A stretch of 32,547 bases of DNA from Treponema sp. (GCA_031272575.1 JAISTO010000098.1:1-32547), one strand, 5' to 3'; counted from the stretch's first letter, positions 1 to 9,321 are shown. Notes: generated by a model not told the origin, from the sequence alone. A program made the numbers and translations.

Positions 1-33
1 AGGAAGGAGAAAAGAGGCTTTGAACATAAAATC

Positions 34-60
34 CTTATGCGACTTATGCGACTTTGCGGT
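34..60. repeat. 9-bp tandem repeat in the upstream intergenic region
   Basis: CTTATGCGA occurs at 34-42 and again at 43-51, followed by a degenerate copy, CTTTGCGGT, at 52-60. It lies in the AT-richer stretch at 1-131, where I see no gene. It resembles decayed intergenic repeat debris; no function is apparent. Confidence 0.5.
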
Positions 61-131
61 TAAAAATGCGTAAATTCCGCTGTTTTTTGGGATCAGAAAA
101 GTAAATGCTGTTGCCCTACCCCCCCGCCCCC

Positions 132-160
132 TTGACATCCTGCATTTTTTAAGGTATACT
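132..160 (+). promoter_or_regulatory. Sigma70-type promoter of the coiled-coil protein gene
   Basis: The -35 box is TTGACA (132-137) and the -10 box is TATACT (155-160), with a 17-nt spacer. A C-rich run (119-131, C7-G-C5) abuts the -35 box. The predicted transcription start, near 167, coincides with the Shine-Dalgarno GGAGG (167-171), so the leader would be about 10 nt. Confidence 0.8.
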
Positions 161-177
161 TAACATGGAGGATGATT

Positions 178-630
178 ATGGAATTATTCAAGATGATTTT
201 TAATGCCGAAAATGTGCGGACGGCGGTGCTTCTCGTTGCCGCGGCCTGTGGGTTCATCTGGCTAAAAACGAAGCTGGTCAAGAGTTTTGATGATAAAATC
301 CATTCGCTGCGCGAGGAGATGAACACACGGTTCACCGCGCAGGGTAATGATATGAACGCACGGTTCACCGCGCAGGATGAAAAAATTGCTTCGCTGCGCG
401 ACGATATGAACGCACGGTTCACCGCGCAGGATGAAAAAATTGCTTCGTTGCGCGGTGACATGAACGAGAGGTTCACCGCGCAGGACGTCCAGATACGCGA
501 ACTAAAGACGAACGATATCGCGCATCTCTACGCGGCCATAGAAGCGCTCATATTCTCGATGGTAAAGAACGCAACCCTCACGGAGACCGATCAACAGTAT
601 ATCAACGACCGGCTGCATTCTACCCATTAG
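178..630 (+). CDS. Small membrane-anchored coiled-coil protein with internal repeats
   Basis: This is a 150-residue protein. An N-terminal hydrophobic segment (about residues 10-28) is followed by a basic patch and then a long amphipathic helix built from repeats of the type MNARFTAQDEKIASLRD. A last hydrophobic patch, AAIEALIFSM, precedes a polar tail. The layout is a single-pass membrane anchor with a coiled-coil stalk. I do not recognise a family; repeat-rich helical membrane proteins such as the Borrelia Bdr group have a comparable design, but homology is not claimed. I chose ATG 178 because GGAGG at 167-171 is 6 nt upstream; an in-frame ATG at 172 touches the GGAGG and is less likely. 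Its stop is followed by G8 (630-637) and the SNF2 gene, which may be read from the same promoter. Confidence 0.75.
   Translation: MELFKMIFNAENVRTAVLLVAAACGFIWLKTKLVKSFDDKIHSLREEMNTRFTAQGNDMNARFTAQDEKIASLRDDMNARFTAQDEKIASLRGDMNERFTAQDVQIRELKTNDIAHLYAAIEALIFSMVKNATLTETDQQYINDRLHSTH
319..486 (+). repeat. 54-bp in-frame tandem repeat (18-residue coiled-coil units)
   Basis: Units begin at the ATG codons at 352, 406 and 460, exactly 54 bp apart; the last is partial. A 33-bp short unit starts at 319. The steps of 11 and 18 residues (11 + 7) fit hendecad and heptad coiled-coil periodicity. Near-identity of the units at DNA level suggests recent duplication and possible copy-number variation between strains. 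Confidence 0.85.
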
Positions 631-667
631 GGGGGGGCGGGTGCGGCGTTTGGGGTGGTAAAGCGGC

Positions 668-3600
668 ATGGCGCGAAACAAATACGGTGTAACTCCCTGG
701 GGCGCGTGGTTCGTGGAGGTGCTCGGCACCTACGGGGTCGACGCGCGGCTTGACCGGGGCCGCACTTACGCGAACACCGGCAAAGTGCTCTCGCTCGAAA
801 TAAAAGACCGGCAGGCGCTGGCAAAGGTGAAGGGGCATTCGCGGCCCTTCTACCGCGTCCTGATCGACTTCCCGGCCCTGCAGGACGCGGAAAAAGAGCA
901 GATCTATCGCATCATCGAAGAGGACCCGGCGCTCCTGGGCCGCATCGCGGCTGGGGAACTGCCGGAGGACTTTCTCGCGCGGCTGCGGAGCGCCGGCATC
1001 AACCTTATCCCGAAGCGCTGGCGGGACATGAAACGTGCCTGCAACTGCCCGGATTACGGCGACCCCTGCAAACACATGGCCGCGCTCTACTACATCATCG
1101 CGCGCGAAATCGACGGGGACCCGTCTATCCTCTTCCGGCTGCGCGGCCTCGACCTGGGCGCGCGCTTCGGGGCGGCCGCCGTGCGCGCAATCGCGCCCCC
1201 CTTCGAGGTAAAGACCCGCGCCCTGCCCCGCGAGGGGCAGGGCCTGCCTCCGGAAATCCCGGAACTGCCGCTCTGCGCGGAACTGGTCACGTCCCTGCTG
1301 CCGCCCGCGCCCTCGTTCAGCGAGCGGGACTTCGCGCTCACCCTGGGGGAGTTCTACCACCACGCGGCCCGCTGGGTCCCCTGGGATGACGCCGCCTTCG
1401 CGGACGAGGATGCGCCCGACACCCTCGAACACAGGTGGTCGCGGTCACGGTGGCGGGCGCTCTGCGAGGCCCCCATGCCAGGCGCCTTACCGACTCTGCG
1501 GCAGGAGGCCGTGGACGGTACCGTGAGCGAGCATGGGCTCTACGAGGCCTTCCTGCGCTTCCGCGCTTTTTCGCGGCCCGAGGGCTCAGTCTCGTACCGC
1601 TTCCTCTTTTGCCTCTTCAAACTCCTCAATGTGATCATCGCGGCGGGGGCCTTCATTCCGGCGGTCTCCCTGCAAAAAAGCCTGCTCCGCATCGTGTGGA
1701 AGCCCTTCGAGACCCTGCCGGAGGTGGAGCGGGCGCTCGCGGCCCTGGCCGCCTTCGACCGCGGCATCTTCCCCATGGGGGACGGCACCCGGGTACTCAC
1801 AGGCCGGAGCGCGGTCGACCTGCTTGCCTCCGCGCTCCTCGGGGAGTTCGTCAAAAAGAACTACTTCGACACGTACCTTTTGCAGAACGGCCCGAAGGGG
1901 ATGGAGTTCCGCGAGTTGTGCGCGCTCTTCTTTCATGGCGACGCGCTTTCAGCCGCGGACCCAGCGCTCCGCGGCCTCCCCCTGGAAATCGACCGCTGGC
2001 TATCCCCCCTGCACATCGATTTTGCCGCCTTCACCTACAGCCTCTCCCTCAAACCCGTGCGGACGGGCAGCGCGGACGAGGCCGGTACCAACGTCACCAT
2101 TGACGATCTTGACAGCGCGCCGGACTTCGACTTGTACATGGAGGTGCGCAAGGGTGATGGGAAGGCCGCGCCGCTCTGCACGGCCGCGAAGCGGGCGGGC
2201 GCGGATACCGTCGCGCTCCTGCGCGCACCGACCGCGCTGTCCAACTATCTGGATGAAATCCGCGCGCTGATCACGCACAAATCGGTGCACCTCTCCGAGG
2301 CACGGCTGGTCAACTTTCTGGACAGCGCGGCCCCGCTCCTTGCGCGCCTTGGGCTTGTCATCAACCTGCCGCGGGCCATGCACCGGGAACTGCGGCCCCG
2401 CCTCGTGCTCACAGGCGACACGAAGGAGCGCCCGAAAGCGGCCGGCAGCCTGGTGAGTTATCTCGACCTCGACTCGCTTGTCGATTTCCACTGGGCGGTC
2501 GCGATTGGGGACGAGACGCTCTCGCCCGCGGAGTTCAAGAAACTGCTCGCGCAAAAACGCGCGATCGTGCGTTTCAAGAACCGCTATGTGCGGATCGATC
2601 CGGCGGAGTTGGCCGGGCTTTTGAAAAAGGCCGAAGGCCCGGCGCCGGAACGCCAGGAACTGCTGAAGCAGTACTTCCTGGGGAACAGCGTCCTCGACTT
2701 CGACGCGGAACGTATCCTCAAGGGGATTTTTGCGGAGCGCCATTTCGAGCGGCCGGCCGGCCTCGCGGCGGAACTGCGCCCCTATCAGGAGCGGGGCTGC
2801 AACTGGATTATGTCGCTGCTGCTCGCGGGCTTCGGGTGCATACTCGCGGACGACATGGGGCTGGGCAAGACCGTGCAGGCCATCACCGCGATCCTGCTGC
2901 TCCGGCAGGAGGGGCTGCTCGACGGGCCCTGCCTCGTGGTCGCGCCCGCGTCCCTCATCGAGAACTGGCAGCGGGAACTGGCGCGCTTTGCCCCCTCGCT
3001 CCAGTGCGCGCGCTACCATGGCCCGGGGCGCACCCTCGACTGCGAGGCGCAGGTGTTTGTGACCACCTTTCAGACCGCGGTACGGGACGCGGAAAAAATG
3101 CGCGAAAGGGTATTTTCATTTTTGATAGTTGACGAGGCGCACCTTTTAAAGAACGCGGAAACGCGGGGCGCAAAAACCGTCCGGACGCTGCGCGCGAAGC
3201 ACCGCCTGGCCCTGTCCGGCACACCGGTGGAAAATCGCCTCGAAGACCTCCGCAGCATCTTCGACCTGGTGCTCCCCGGCTTCCTGGGCAGCCCGGAAGC
3301 GTTCAAAAATGAGTACCGCATCCCCATCGAGGTGCTGCGGAACGCGGAGAAAGCGGAGGCCCTGCGGAAAATCACATCACCCTTTCTGCTCCGCCGCGTC
3401 AAAACCGACAAGGCTATCATCGCGGATCTGCCTGAAAAAATTATCTCCAATGAGTACGCGGCCCTGGAAAAAGAGCAGGCCGCGCTCTACGAGAGCGTCG
3501 TCTCCGAGATGCTCGAGCAGTCCGAGCGCATCGAGGACCCGGCCCAGCGCCCGCTCGTTATTCTTTCACTCCTCACGAGCCTGAAGCAGATCTGCGACCA

Positions 3601-4162
3601 CCCCCGCGTCTACGACAAAGAGAGCCCCGCGGTCTCCACGCTCTCCGGCAAGGCGCTCCTCCTTGTGACGCTCCTCCGCGAGATCCTCGAGGCCGGCGAG
3701 AAGACCCTCATCTTCAGCCAGTACGTGGAGACGCTCGAATGCCTTGCGGCGATTATCGGGGGCGAGATGGGGGAGCGGACGCTCCTCTACCACGGGGGCC
3801 TGAGCCAGGGCCGGCGCGCCGCCGCGGTGGACGCCTTCCAGAACGACCCGGAGCAGCGGATCATGCTCGTGAGCCTGCGGGCCGGCGGCCTCGGCCTCAA
3901 CCTCACGGCCGCGAGCCGCGTGATTCACTACGACCTCTGGTACAACCCCGCGGTAGAAAACCAGGCCACGGATCGCTGCTTCCGCATAGGGCAGAAGCGC
4001 AACGTCTTCGTGCACCGCTTCATCACGCGGAACAGTTTCGAGGAAAAGATTGACGCGATGCTCACGAGCAAAAAAGAGTTGGCCGACATGACGGTATCGT
4101 CCGGCGAGTCCTGGCTCTCGCGGATGAGCCACGCGGAATTACGGGATCTGTTCGGGGGATAA
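668..4162 (+). CDS. SWIM zinc-finger / SNF2-family DNA-dependent ATPase
   Basis: This 1164-residue protein is of the HepA/RapA-like SNF2 type. Near the N-terminus is a SWIM zinc finger, C125-x-C127-x6-C134-x-H136, thought to bind nucleic acid or protein. After a long central SNF2-associated region come the ATPase motifs: Walker A ADDMGLGKT (about 727-735), DEAH (822-825), SGTPVENR (motif III) and the C-terminal helicase lobe with LVSLRAGGLGLNLT and QATDRCFRIGQ (from about 1099), which holds the arginine fingers. All key residues are present, so it should be active as a translocase that remodels protein-DNA complexes or stalled RNA polymerase. Codon use is high-GC like the neighbours. The start is the only sensible ATG, with GGGGTGG about 10 nt upstream. 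The ATP-grasp gene follows after 26 bp, probably in one transcript. The cellular role is not known from sequence. Confidence 0.9.
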   Translation: MARNKYGVTPWGAWFVEVLGTYGVDARLDRGRTYANTGKVLSLEIKDRQALAKVKGHSRPFYRVLIDFPALQDAEKEQIYRIIEEDPALLGRIAAGELPEDFLARLRSAGINLIPKRWRDMKRACNCPDYGDPCKHMAALYYIIAREIDGDPSILFRLRGLDLGARFGAAAVRAIAPPFEVKTRALPREGQGLPPEIPELPLCAELVTSLLPPAPSFSERDFALTLGEFYHHAARWVPWDDAAFADEDAPDTLEHRWSRSRWRALCEAPMPGALPTLRQEAVDGTVSEHGLYEAFLRFRAFSRPEGSVSYRFLFCLFKLLNVIIAAGAFIPAVSLQKSLLRIVWKPFETLPEVERALAALAAFDRGIFPMGDGTRVLTGRSAVDLLASALLGEFVKKNYFDTYLLQNGPKGMEFRELCALFFHGDALSAADPALRGLPLEIDRWLSPLHIDFAAFTYSLSLKPVRTGSADEAGTNVTIDDLDSAPDFDLYMEVRKGDGKAAPLCTAAKRAGADTVALLRAPTALSNYLDEIRALITHKSVHLSEARLVNFLDSAAPLLARLGLVINLPRAMHRELRPRLVLTGDTKERPKAAGSLVSYLDLDSLVDFHWAVAIGDETLSPAEFKKLLAQKRAIVRFKNRYVRIDPAELAGLLKKAEGPAPERQELLKQYFLGNSVLDFDAERILKGIFAERHFERPAGLAAELRPYQERGCNWIMSLLLAGFGCILADDMGLGKTVQAITAILLLRQEGLLDGPCLVVAPASLIENWQRELARFAPSLQCARYHGPGRTLDCEAQVFVTTFQTAVRDAEKMRERVFSFLIVDEAHLLKNAETRGAKTVRTLRAKHRLALSGTPVENRLEDLRSIFDLVLPGFLGSPEAFKNEYRIPIEVLRNAEKAEALRKITSPFLLRRVKTDKAIIADLPEKIISNEYAALEKEQAALYESVVSEMLEQSERIEDPAQRPLVILSLLTSLKQICDHPRVYDKESPAVSTLSGKALLLVTLLREILEAGEKTLIFSQYVETLECLAAIIGGEMGERTLLYHGGLSQGRRAAAVDAFQNDPEQRIMLVSLRAGGLGLNLTAASRVIHYDLWYNPAVENQATDRCFRIGQKRNVFVHRFITRNSFEEKIDAMLTSKKELADMTVSSGESWLSRMSHAELRDLFGG

Positions 4163-4188
4163 TTTACCGATATATAAACAAGGATGAT

Positions 4189-5775
4189 ATGAAAGAACGC
4201 ATTTTGATACTGGGCGCCGGCTTTTTACAGGGGCCCGCTATTCGCATCGCGCAGGACCTGGGGCTCGAGGTGACCGCCGTGGACGGGAACCCCGATGCCC
4301 CCTGCGCGGCCTGGGCCGATCGCTTCGAGGCGATCGATCTGAAAGACAAGGAGCGCATCGAGGCCCTTGCCCGGAAACTAAAGGCCCTCCCCGGGGGGCT
4401 TTCCGGCGTCATGACTTGCGGCACCGACTTTTCCGCGCCGGTCGCCTGGGTTGCGGAGCGCCTCGGCCTGCCGGGTATACCCTACGAGGCCGCGCTCGCG
4501 GCGTCGGACAAGGCGCTCATGCGGCGCGTCTTCGCGGACGCGGGGGTACCCTCGCCGGCCTTCACCGTGTGCGGCGCCCCGCCGGAGGCCCCGCCTGCCT
4601 TCGGCTTCCCCGTCGTGGTAAAGCCCTGCGACAACATGGGGGGGCGCGGCTGCCGCAAGGCCGGCTCGCTGGACGCGCTCCGCTGCGCGGTTTCCGAGGC
4701 GCTCCCCTTTTCGCGCAGCGGCCGCGTCATCGTCGAGGAGTACATGGACGGCCCTGAGTTTTCCGCGGACGCGCTTGTGTACGACGGAAAAATCACCCTC
4801 TGCGGCCTTGCGGACCGTCACATTTTCTTCCCCCCTTACTTTGTTGAAATGGGGCACACGATGCCCACGAACCTCGAAGCCGGCCGCGCGGAGGCGCTCT
4901 GTCAGGCTTTTTACCAGGGCATCCGGGCGCTCGGCATTACGCGCGGCGCGGCCAAGGGGGACCTGAAACTGACCGCCAAAGGCCCCATGATCGGGGAGAT
5001 AGCGGCGCGGCTCTCAGGCGGCTTCATGTCAGGCTGGACTTACCCCTACTCGTCCGGGGTCGAGCCTATACGCGGGGCTATCCGTATCGCGATAGGCCGC
5101 GATCCGGGCAGCCTCGCGCCGACCCGCGCGTACACGAGCGCGGAGCGGGCCTTCATCTCGCTGCCGGGAAAAATCCGCGCCATTGAGGGAGTCGAACGCG
5201 CGCGCGCGGTGCCGGGGCTGCGGGAGTTTTCGCTGCGGGTTTCGGCAGGCTCCCGCGTCAGTTTCCCGGAAAACAATGTGAGCAAGTGCGGCAACGCCGT
5301 CTCCTGCCGCGAGCGGCGGGACGACGCCATCTTCGCGGCGGAGGAAGCCGCTCGCCGCGTGCTGATTCGCCTCGAAGCGCCTGATCCGGAGACCGCGGCC
5401 TTCCTCGCGAAACTTCCCTCGCAGGCCCCCACGTTCCCGCCCGACGCCTTTTCGGTGTCCTGGCGCTGCATCGAGGCCGTCTCCGCGCTTCCGCCCGAGG
5501 CCCCCGATCTCGCGGAACGCATCGCGCGGGGGGAAAAGCCGCTCATCCTCGAGGCCGCGGAGGTGCTCGCCTCAGGCGCGCGTGACATCGTGGGCCGCGG
5601 CGTGGAGGAATCGCTCGAAAGCGTCCGCGCACTCACGGGCCTCGCCCTGCCGCTTACCGCATCCCCGGGAGGCGCTCCCGCGTTCGCCCGCGGCTTCTGG
5701 CAGGCCCTCCTGCGCGGCGGCTATCAGGGCGCAGCCTACCTGGTGGACCTGCTCGGCGCGCAAAAAGATCCATGA
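4189..5775 (+). CDS. ATP-grasp superfamily carboxylate ligase with a C-terminal extension
   Basis: This 528-residue enzyme should form an acyl-phosphate from a carboxylate and ATP and then ligate a nucleophile; the substrates are unknown. It has an N-terminal pre-ATP-grasp Rossmann-like domain (ILILGAGFLQGPA; VTAVDGNPDAP), then FPVVVKPCDNMGGRGC (ATP-binding lysine and glycine loop), VIVEEYMDGPEFSADA (adenine-contacting hinge acidic residues) and IGEIAARLSGGF (metal-binding region). Many relatives read EINxR at the last site; here the position of the metal-binding Asn is Ala, so metal binding may differ. Residues from about 410 to 528 form an Ala/Pro/Glu-rich extension that I do not recognise. 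An AAGGA ribosome site precedes ATG 4189. The gene follows SNF2 closely and its stop overlaps the methyltransferase start (ATGA). PurK-like or peptide-ligase-like chemistry are both possible. Confidence 0.85.
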   Translation: MKERILILGAGFLQGPAIRIAQDLGLEVTAVDGNPDAPCAAWADRFEAIDLKDKERIEALARKLKALPGGLSGVMTCGTDFSAPVAWVAERLGLPGIPYEAALAASDKALMRRVFADAGVPSPAFTVCGAPPEAPPAFGFPVVVKPCDNMGGRGCRKAGSLDALRCAVSEALPFSRSGRVIVEEYMDGPEFSADALVYDGKITLCGLADRHIFFPPYFVEMGHTMPTNLEAGRAEALCQAFYQGIRALGITRGAAKGDLKLTAKGPMIGEIAARLSGGFMSGWTYPYSSGVEPIRGAIRIAIGRDPGSLAPTRAYTSAERAFISLPGKIRAIEGVERARAVPGLREFSLRVSAGSRVSFPENNVSKCGNAVSCRERRDDAIFAAEEAARRVLIRLEAPDPETAAFLAKLPSQAPTFPPDAFSVSWRCIEAVSALPPEAPDLAERIARGEKPLILEAAEVLASGARDIVGRGVEESLESVRALTGLALPLTASPGGAPAFARGFWQALLRGGYQGAAYLVDLLGAQKDP

Positions 5776-6773
5776 GCAACAAAACCCTGCTCAACGCAGG
5801 CAAGGCGAAGAATGACGAGTTTTATACCCAACTCCCGGATATAGAGCGGGAATGCGCCCATTACACAGAACAGTTTCAGGGGAAGACTGTTCTGTGTAAC
5901 TGCGACGATCCGGCGGAGAGTCAATTTTGGAAATACTTTCATACGCATTTTTCAGAATTGAAATTAAAAAAACTCATCTCGACTCATTTTGATCCTGAGG
6001 GTACCTACAGGATGGACTACAGCGGGGGCAGCGACGCGCGCTGCGGCATTGGCACAAAAATCTCCATGCAGGGAAATGGAGATTTTAGAAGTAACGAATG
6101 CGCCGGGGTTTTGCGGCAGGCGGATATCGTCGTTACCAATCCGCCGTTTTCGCTCTTCCGCGAATTCATCGCGCAGTTGATAACCTACGGCAAAAAGTTT
6201 CTTGTCATCGGCAACAACAATGCGCTCACGTACAAAGAAATTTTCAGGTTGATAAAAGAAAACAAATTGTGGCTCGGGTACAACGTCAACAAAACAATCG
6301 CGTTTGTTTTGAGCGGCGCTTACCAGGTGTGGGACAGAATAGAAAACGGCAAAAAGATAGGCGTAGTTCCCGCGATTTCATGGTACACCAATTTGACGGT
6401 TTCAAAACGCGCCCTGCCGCTCGCTCTTTCCCGGCATTACGATCCCGCCCTATATCCGAAGTACGATTCTTACGACGCTATCAATGTAAAAAGGGTGACG
6501 GAGATCCCCGCCGATTGGGACGGCAAGATGGGAGTGCCCGTCACTTTTCTGGGGAAATACAATCCCGCGCAATTTGAGATAATTGGGTTAGACAGATATG
6601 TCGACGACAACCCGCGCTTCGGGAGGAGGTTCACGATCAACAATAAAGAGACGTATGCCCGTGTGTTGATCAGGCGCCGCCCCCCGAATGAAAGCGGCGC
6701 GGGCTGCCGCGCTATTGTTTCGCATCCTGCCCGAAACTCTCCGGCACATCCAGGAGTGAATACCCCATCATAA
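5772..6773 (+). CDS. EcoRI-type adenine-specific DNA methyltransferase
   Basis: This 333-residue protein matches the EcoRI methylase family (N6-adenine, SAM-dependent). The N-terminus MSNKTLLNAGKAKNDEFYTQ is typical of the family, which supports the start at 5772 although the Shine-Dalgarno is weak. The catalytic motif NPPF is at 123-126, and TVLCNCDDP is in the SAM-binding region. The start overlaps the ATP-grasp stop by ATGA, suggesting translational coupling. Base composition drops sharply: positions 6241-6300 hold 22 G/C of 60, against 42 of 60 at 8161-8220, so the gene was probably acquired. Relatives as I recall them end soon after an IRRR-like motif; here about 30 extra residues follow residue 303, and the last 62 nt are antisense to the convergent ORF. 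The recognition site cannot be read from sequence; GAATTC occurs several times in the window. Confidence 0.9.
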   Translation: MSNKTLLNAGKAKNDEFYTQLPDIERECAHYTEQFQGKTVLCNCDDPAESQFWKYFHTHFSELKLKKLISTHFDPEGTYRMDYSGGSDARCGIGTKISMQGNGDFRSNECAGVLRQADIVVTNPPFSLFREFIAQLITYGKKFLVIGNNNALTYKEIFRLIKENKLWLGYNVNKTIAFVLSGAYQVWDRIENGKKIGVVPAISWYTNLTVSKRALPLALSRHYDPALYPKYDSYDAINVKRVTEIPADWDGKMGVPVTFLGKYNPAQFEIIGLDRYVDDNPRFGRRFTINNKETYARVLIRRRPPNESGAGCRAIVSHPARNSPAHPGVNTPS

Positions 6774-7548
6774 AGAGCGCCGCTTCAAGCGCTCTTATGC
6801 GGTGTTTGGGGGGGTACTTGTTGAACTGCGACCGCGGGGCTTTTTCCAGCACCGCTTCGAGCAGCCAACTTGCCTCGACGGTACGACGGACACGCTGCTT
6901 CCTGCTTGTAAAGGGCGGGAATTTGTACTGCCCTTTGTTCGGATTGTTGTTCCCGGCGAGATTCCCATACCCCCAGGGAAAACTGATGGGATAGGGAACA
7001 GCGCTGAGTTTGTTTTCTTCGCAAAAACTGCGCACGAGCAGACACAAGCCCGCCCCGACTCTGCTCCCGTACATTACGAAGCCGTCGACAAGGAGCGCGT
7101 AGATTTTTATCCACGTCGAATTGGAGTTGACTTCGGTAATGTCCCGCTCCGTGTCGAAGGCGCGCAGGTTGAGAATTTTCACGGCCGTCTTCAACTGCGG
7201 TACCAGTTTGCCGCTGCTCGTGAAACGTTCCGGCTGCCCGAAACGGATTTCCCCCCAGTGGTGAATTGTTTCACAGAGGGCCGCGGTTTTTTTCGCGTCG
7301 TTTTTCGCGAGCGCTTTTTTTAATTCCGCGGAATAGAAATCACGTTCCTTCAGGAACTCCGCGAAATCTTTGTGCTGAAAATCGTACTGCGATACCGCGT
7401 CGAAGAGCGATTCAAAACGCAAAACTTTTTTCTGCCGCTTCATAAGATACGAATGCGGAAACGGCGCGTGTTCCGCATCGAGCCGCTTTGCCATCCAGCC
7501 GATGAAATTCTTCACGACGGAAAGGTCGAGATACTGCTCCCGTGTCAT
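6712..7548 (-). CDS. Unrecognised protein convergent with the methyltransferase (possible R-M partner)
   Basis: This is a 278-residue soluble protein without a signal peptide or membrane segment. I do not recognise the family. Visible features are a charged helical middle (FLKERDFYSAELKKALAKND), a likely conserved core with STWIKIYALLVDGFVMYGSRVG, a segment PFPWGYGNLAGNNNPN-like in composition, and a basic patch SRKQRVRRTVEASW. No clear PD-(D/E)XK or HNH motif is visible. It shares the lower-GC composition of the methyltransferase and lies tail-to-tail with it, overlapping by 62 nt. That makes a cognate restriction enzyme or another accessory defence protein a reasonable guess, but no more than that. 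It has its own promoter and a strong GAGGAGG site upstream of ATG 7548, so it can be expressed independently of the methyltransferase. Confidence 0.75.
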   Translation of the reverse strand: MTREQYLDLSVVKNFIGWMAKRLDAEHAPFPHSYLMKRQKKVLRFESLFDAVSQYDFQHKDFAEFLKERDFYSAELKKALAKNDAKKTAALCETIHHWGEIRFGQPERFTSSGKLVPQLKTAVKILNLRAFDTERDITEVNSNSTWIKIYALLVDGFVMYGSRVGAGLCLLVRSFCEENKLSAVPYPISFPWGYGNLAGNNNPNKGQYKFPPFTSRKQRVRRTVEASWLLEAVLEKAPRSQFNKYPPKHRIRALEAALFMMGYSLLDVPESFGQDAKQ

Positions 7549-7569
7549 AGTTCCTCCTCGATTGATGCT

Positions 7570-7598
7570 ATGTTATCATATTAGAGAAAATGTGTCAA
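7570..7598 (-). promoter_or_regulatory. Promoter of the unrecognised R-M-linked ORF
   Basis: On the minus strand, TTGACA (7598-7593) and an extended -10, TGA-TAACAT (TAACAT 7575-7570), are separated by 17 nt. C9 (7609-7601) lies two bases upstream of the -35 box. GAGGAGG follows just before ATG 7548. Confidence 0.7.
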
Positions 7599-7613
7599 GA
7601 GGGGGGGGGAGCA

Positions 7614-7832
7614 GCAGCAATTCTCAGAAGTGAAAACAGTCCACAGATAATCACCGATTTTCACCAATTAAAGGCACGATTAGTAATAAAAAATCTGTGT
7701 TTATTTGTGTAAATCTGTGGACAAATTTTTAATGTTAACTTTTTCGGAGTGGGCTCAGTTTTATTCCTCCGTGTTCTTTGTGTGCTTTGTGAGAAAATTT
7801 TCCCAAAATTCGGTCAAAATGAGAACTGCTGC
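7614..7832. repeat. Intergenic element A with 13-bp inverted ends
   Basis: The element starts with GCAGCAATTCTCA (7614-7626) and ends with the inverse of GCAGCAGTTCTCA (7820-7832), one mismatch. An inner inverted repeat, GTCCACAGAT (7639-7648) with ATCTGTGGAC (7713-7722), extends imperfectly inward. It is AT-rich, 219 bp, without coding capacity, and shares end sequences with elements near 30271 and 31953-32156. Together with two promoters it fills the gap between the unknown ORF and ahcY. It resembles a MITE-like or structural intergenic repeat. Confidence 0.6.
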
Positions 7833-7855
7833 AAAACGCCACTCCCTACTCACCC

Positions 7856-7885
7856 TTCCCATTACGGCGCCGCATACGCTATACT
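7856..7885 (+). promoter_or_regulatory. Promoter of ahcY, apparently leaderless
   Basis: A consensus -10 TATACT (7880-7885) lies 6 nt before ATG 7892. The -35 is weak (TTCCCA, 7856-7861, 18-nt spacer). There is no Shine-Dalgarno between the -10 and the start codon, so transcription should begin at or next to the ATG. Confidence 0.55.
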
Positions 7886-7891
7886 GTCAGC

Positions 7892-9316
<1,425 letters not shown>

Positions 9317-9321
9317 GGTGA

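Noticed and set aside
319-486. CRISPR-like array
   Set aside because: The 54-bp units are contiguous coding repeats without spacers, and no cas genes are present.
620-1432. Long minus-strand ORFs opposite SNF2, and similar antisense ORFs elsewhere (for example opposite pyrG, cheA and the macroglobulin gene)
   Set aside because: They are shadows of high-GC codon use in the true genes; compositions are Arg/Ala/Pro-rich with no domains or ribosome sites.
668-7548. DISARM- or BREX-like defence system formed by the SNF2 ATPase, methyltransferase and unknown ORF
   Set aside because: No DrmA/DrmB, PglZ or BrxC-like genes are present; the SNF2 protein is of the SWIM/HepA kind with native composition, whereas the methyltransferase is a separate acquired cassette.
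7549-7891. SAH riboswitch upstream of ahcY
   Set aside because: The promoter lies 6 nt from the ATG, leaving no room for a leader RNA, and the upstream region is explained by element A.
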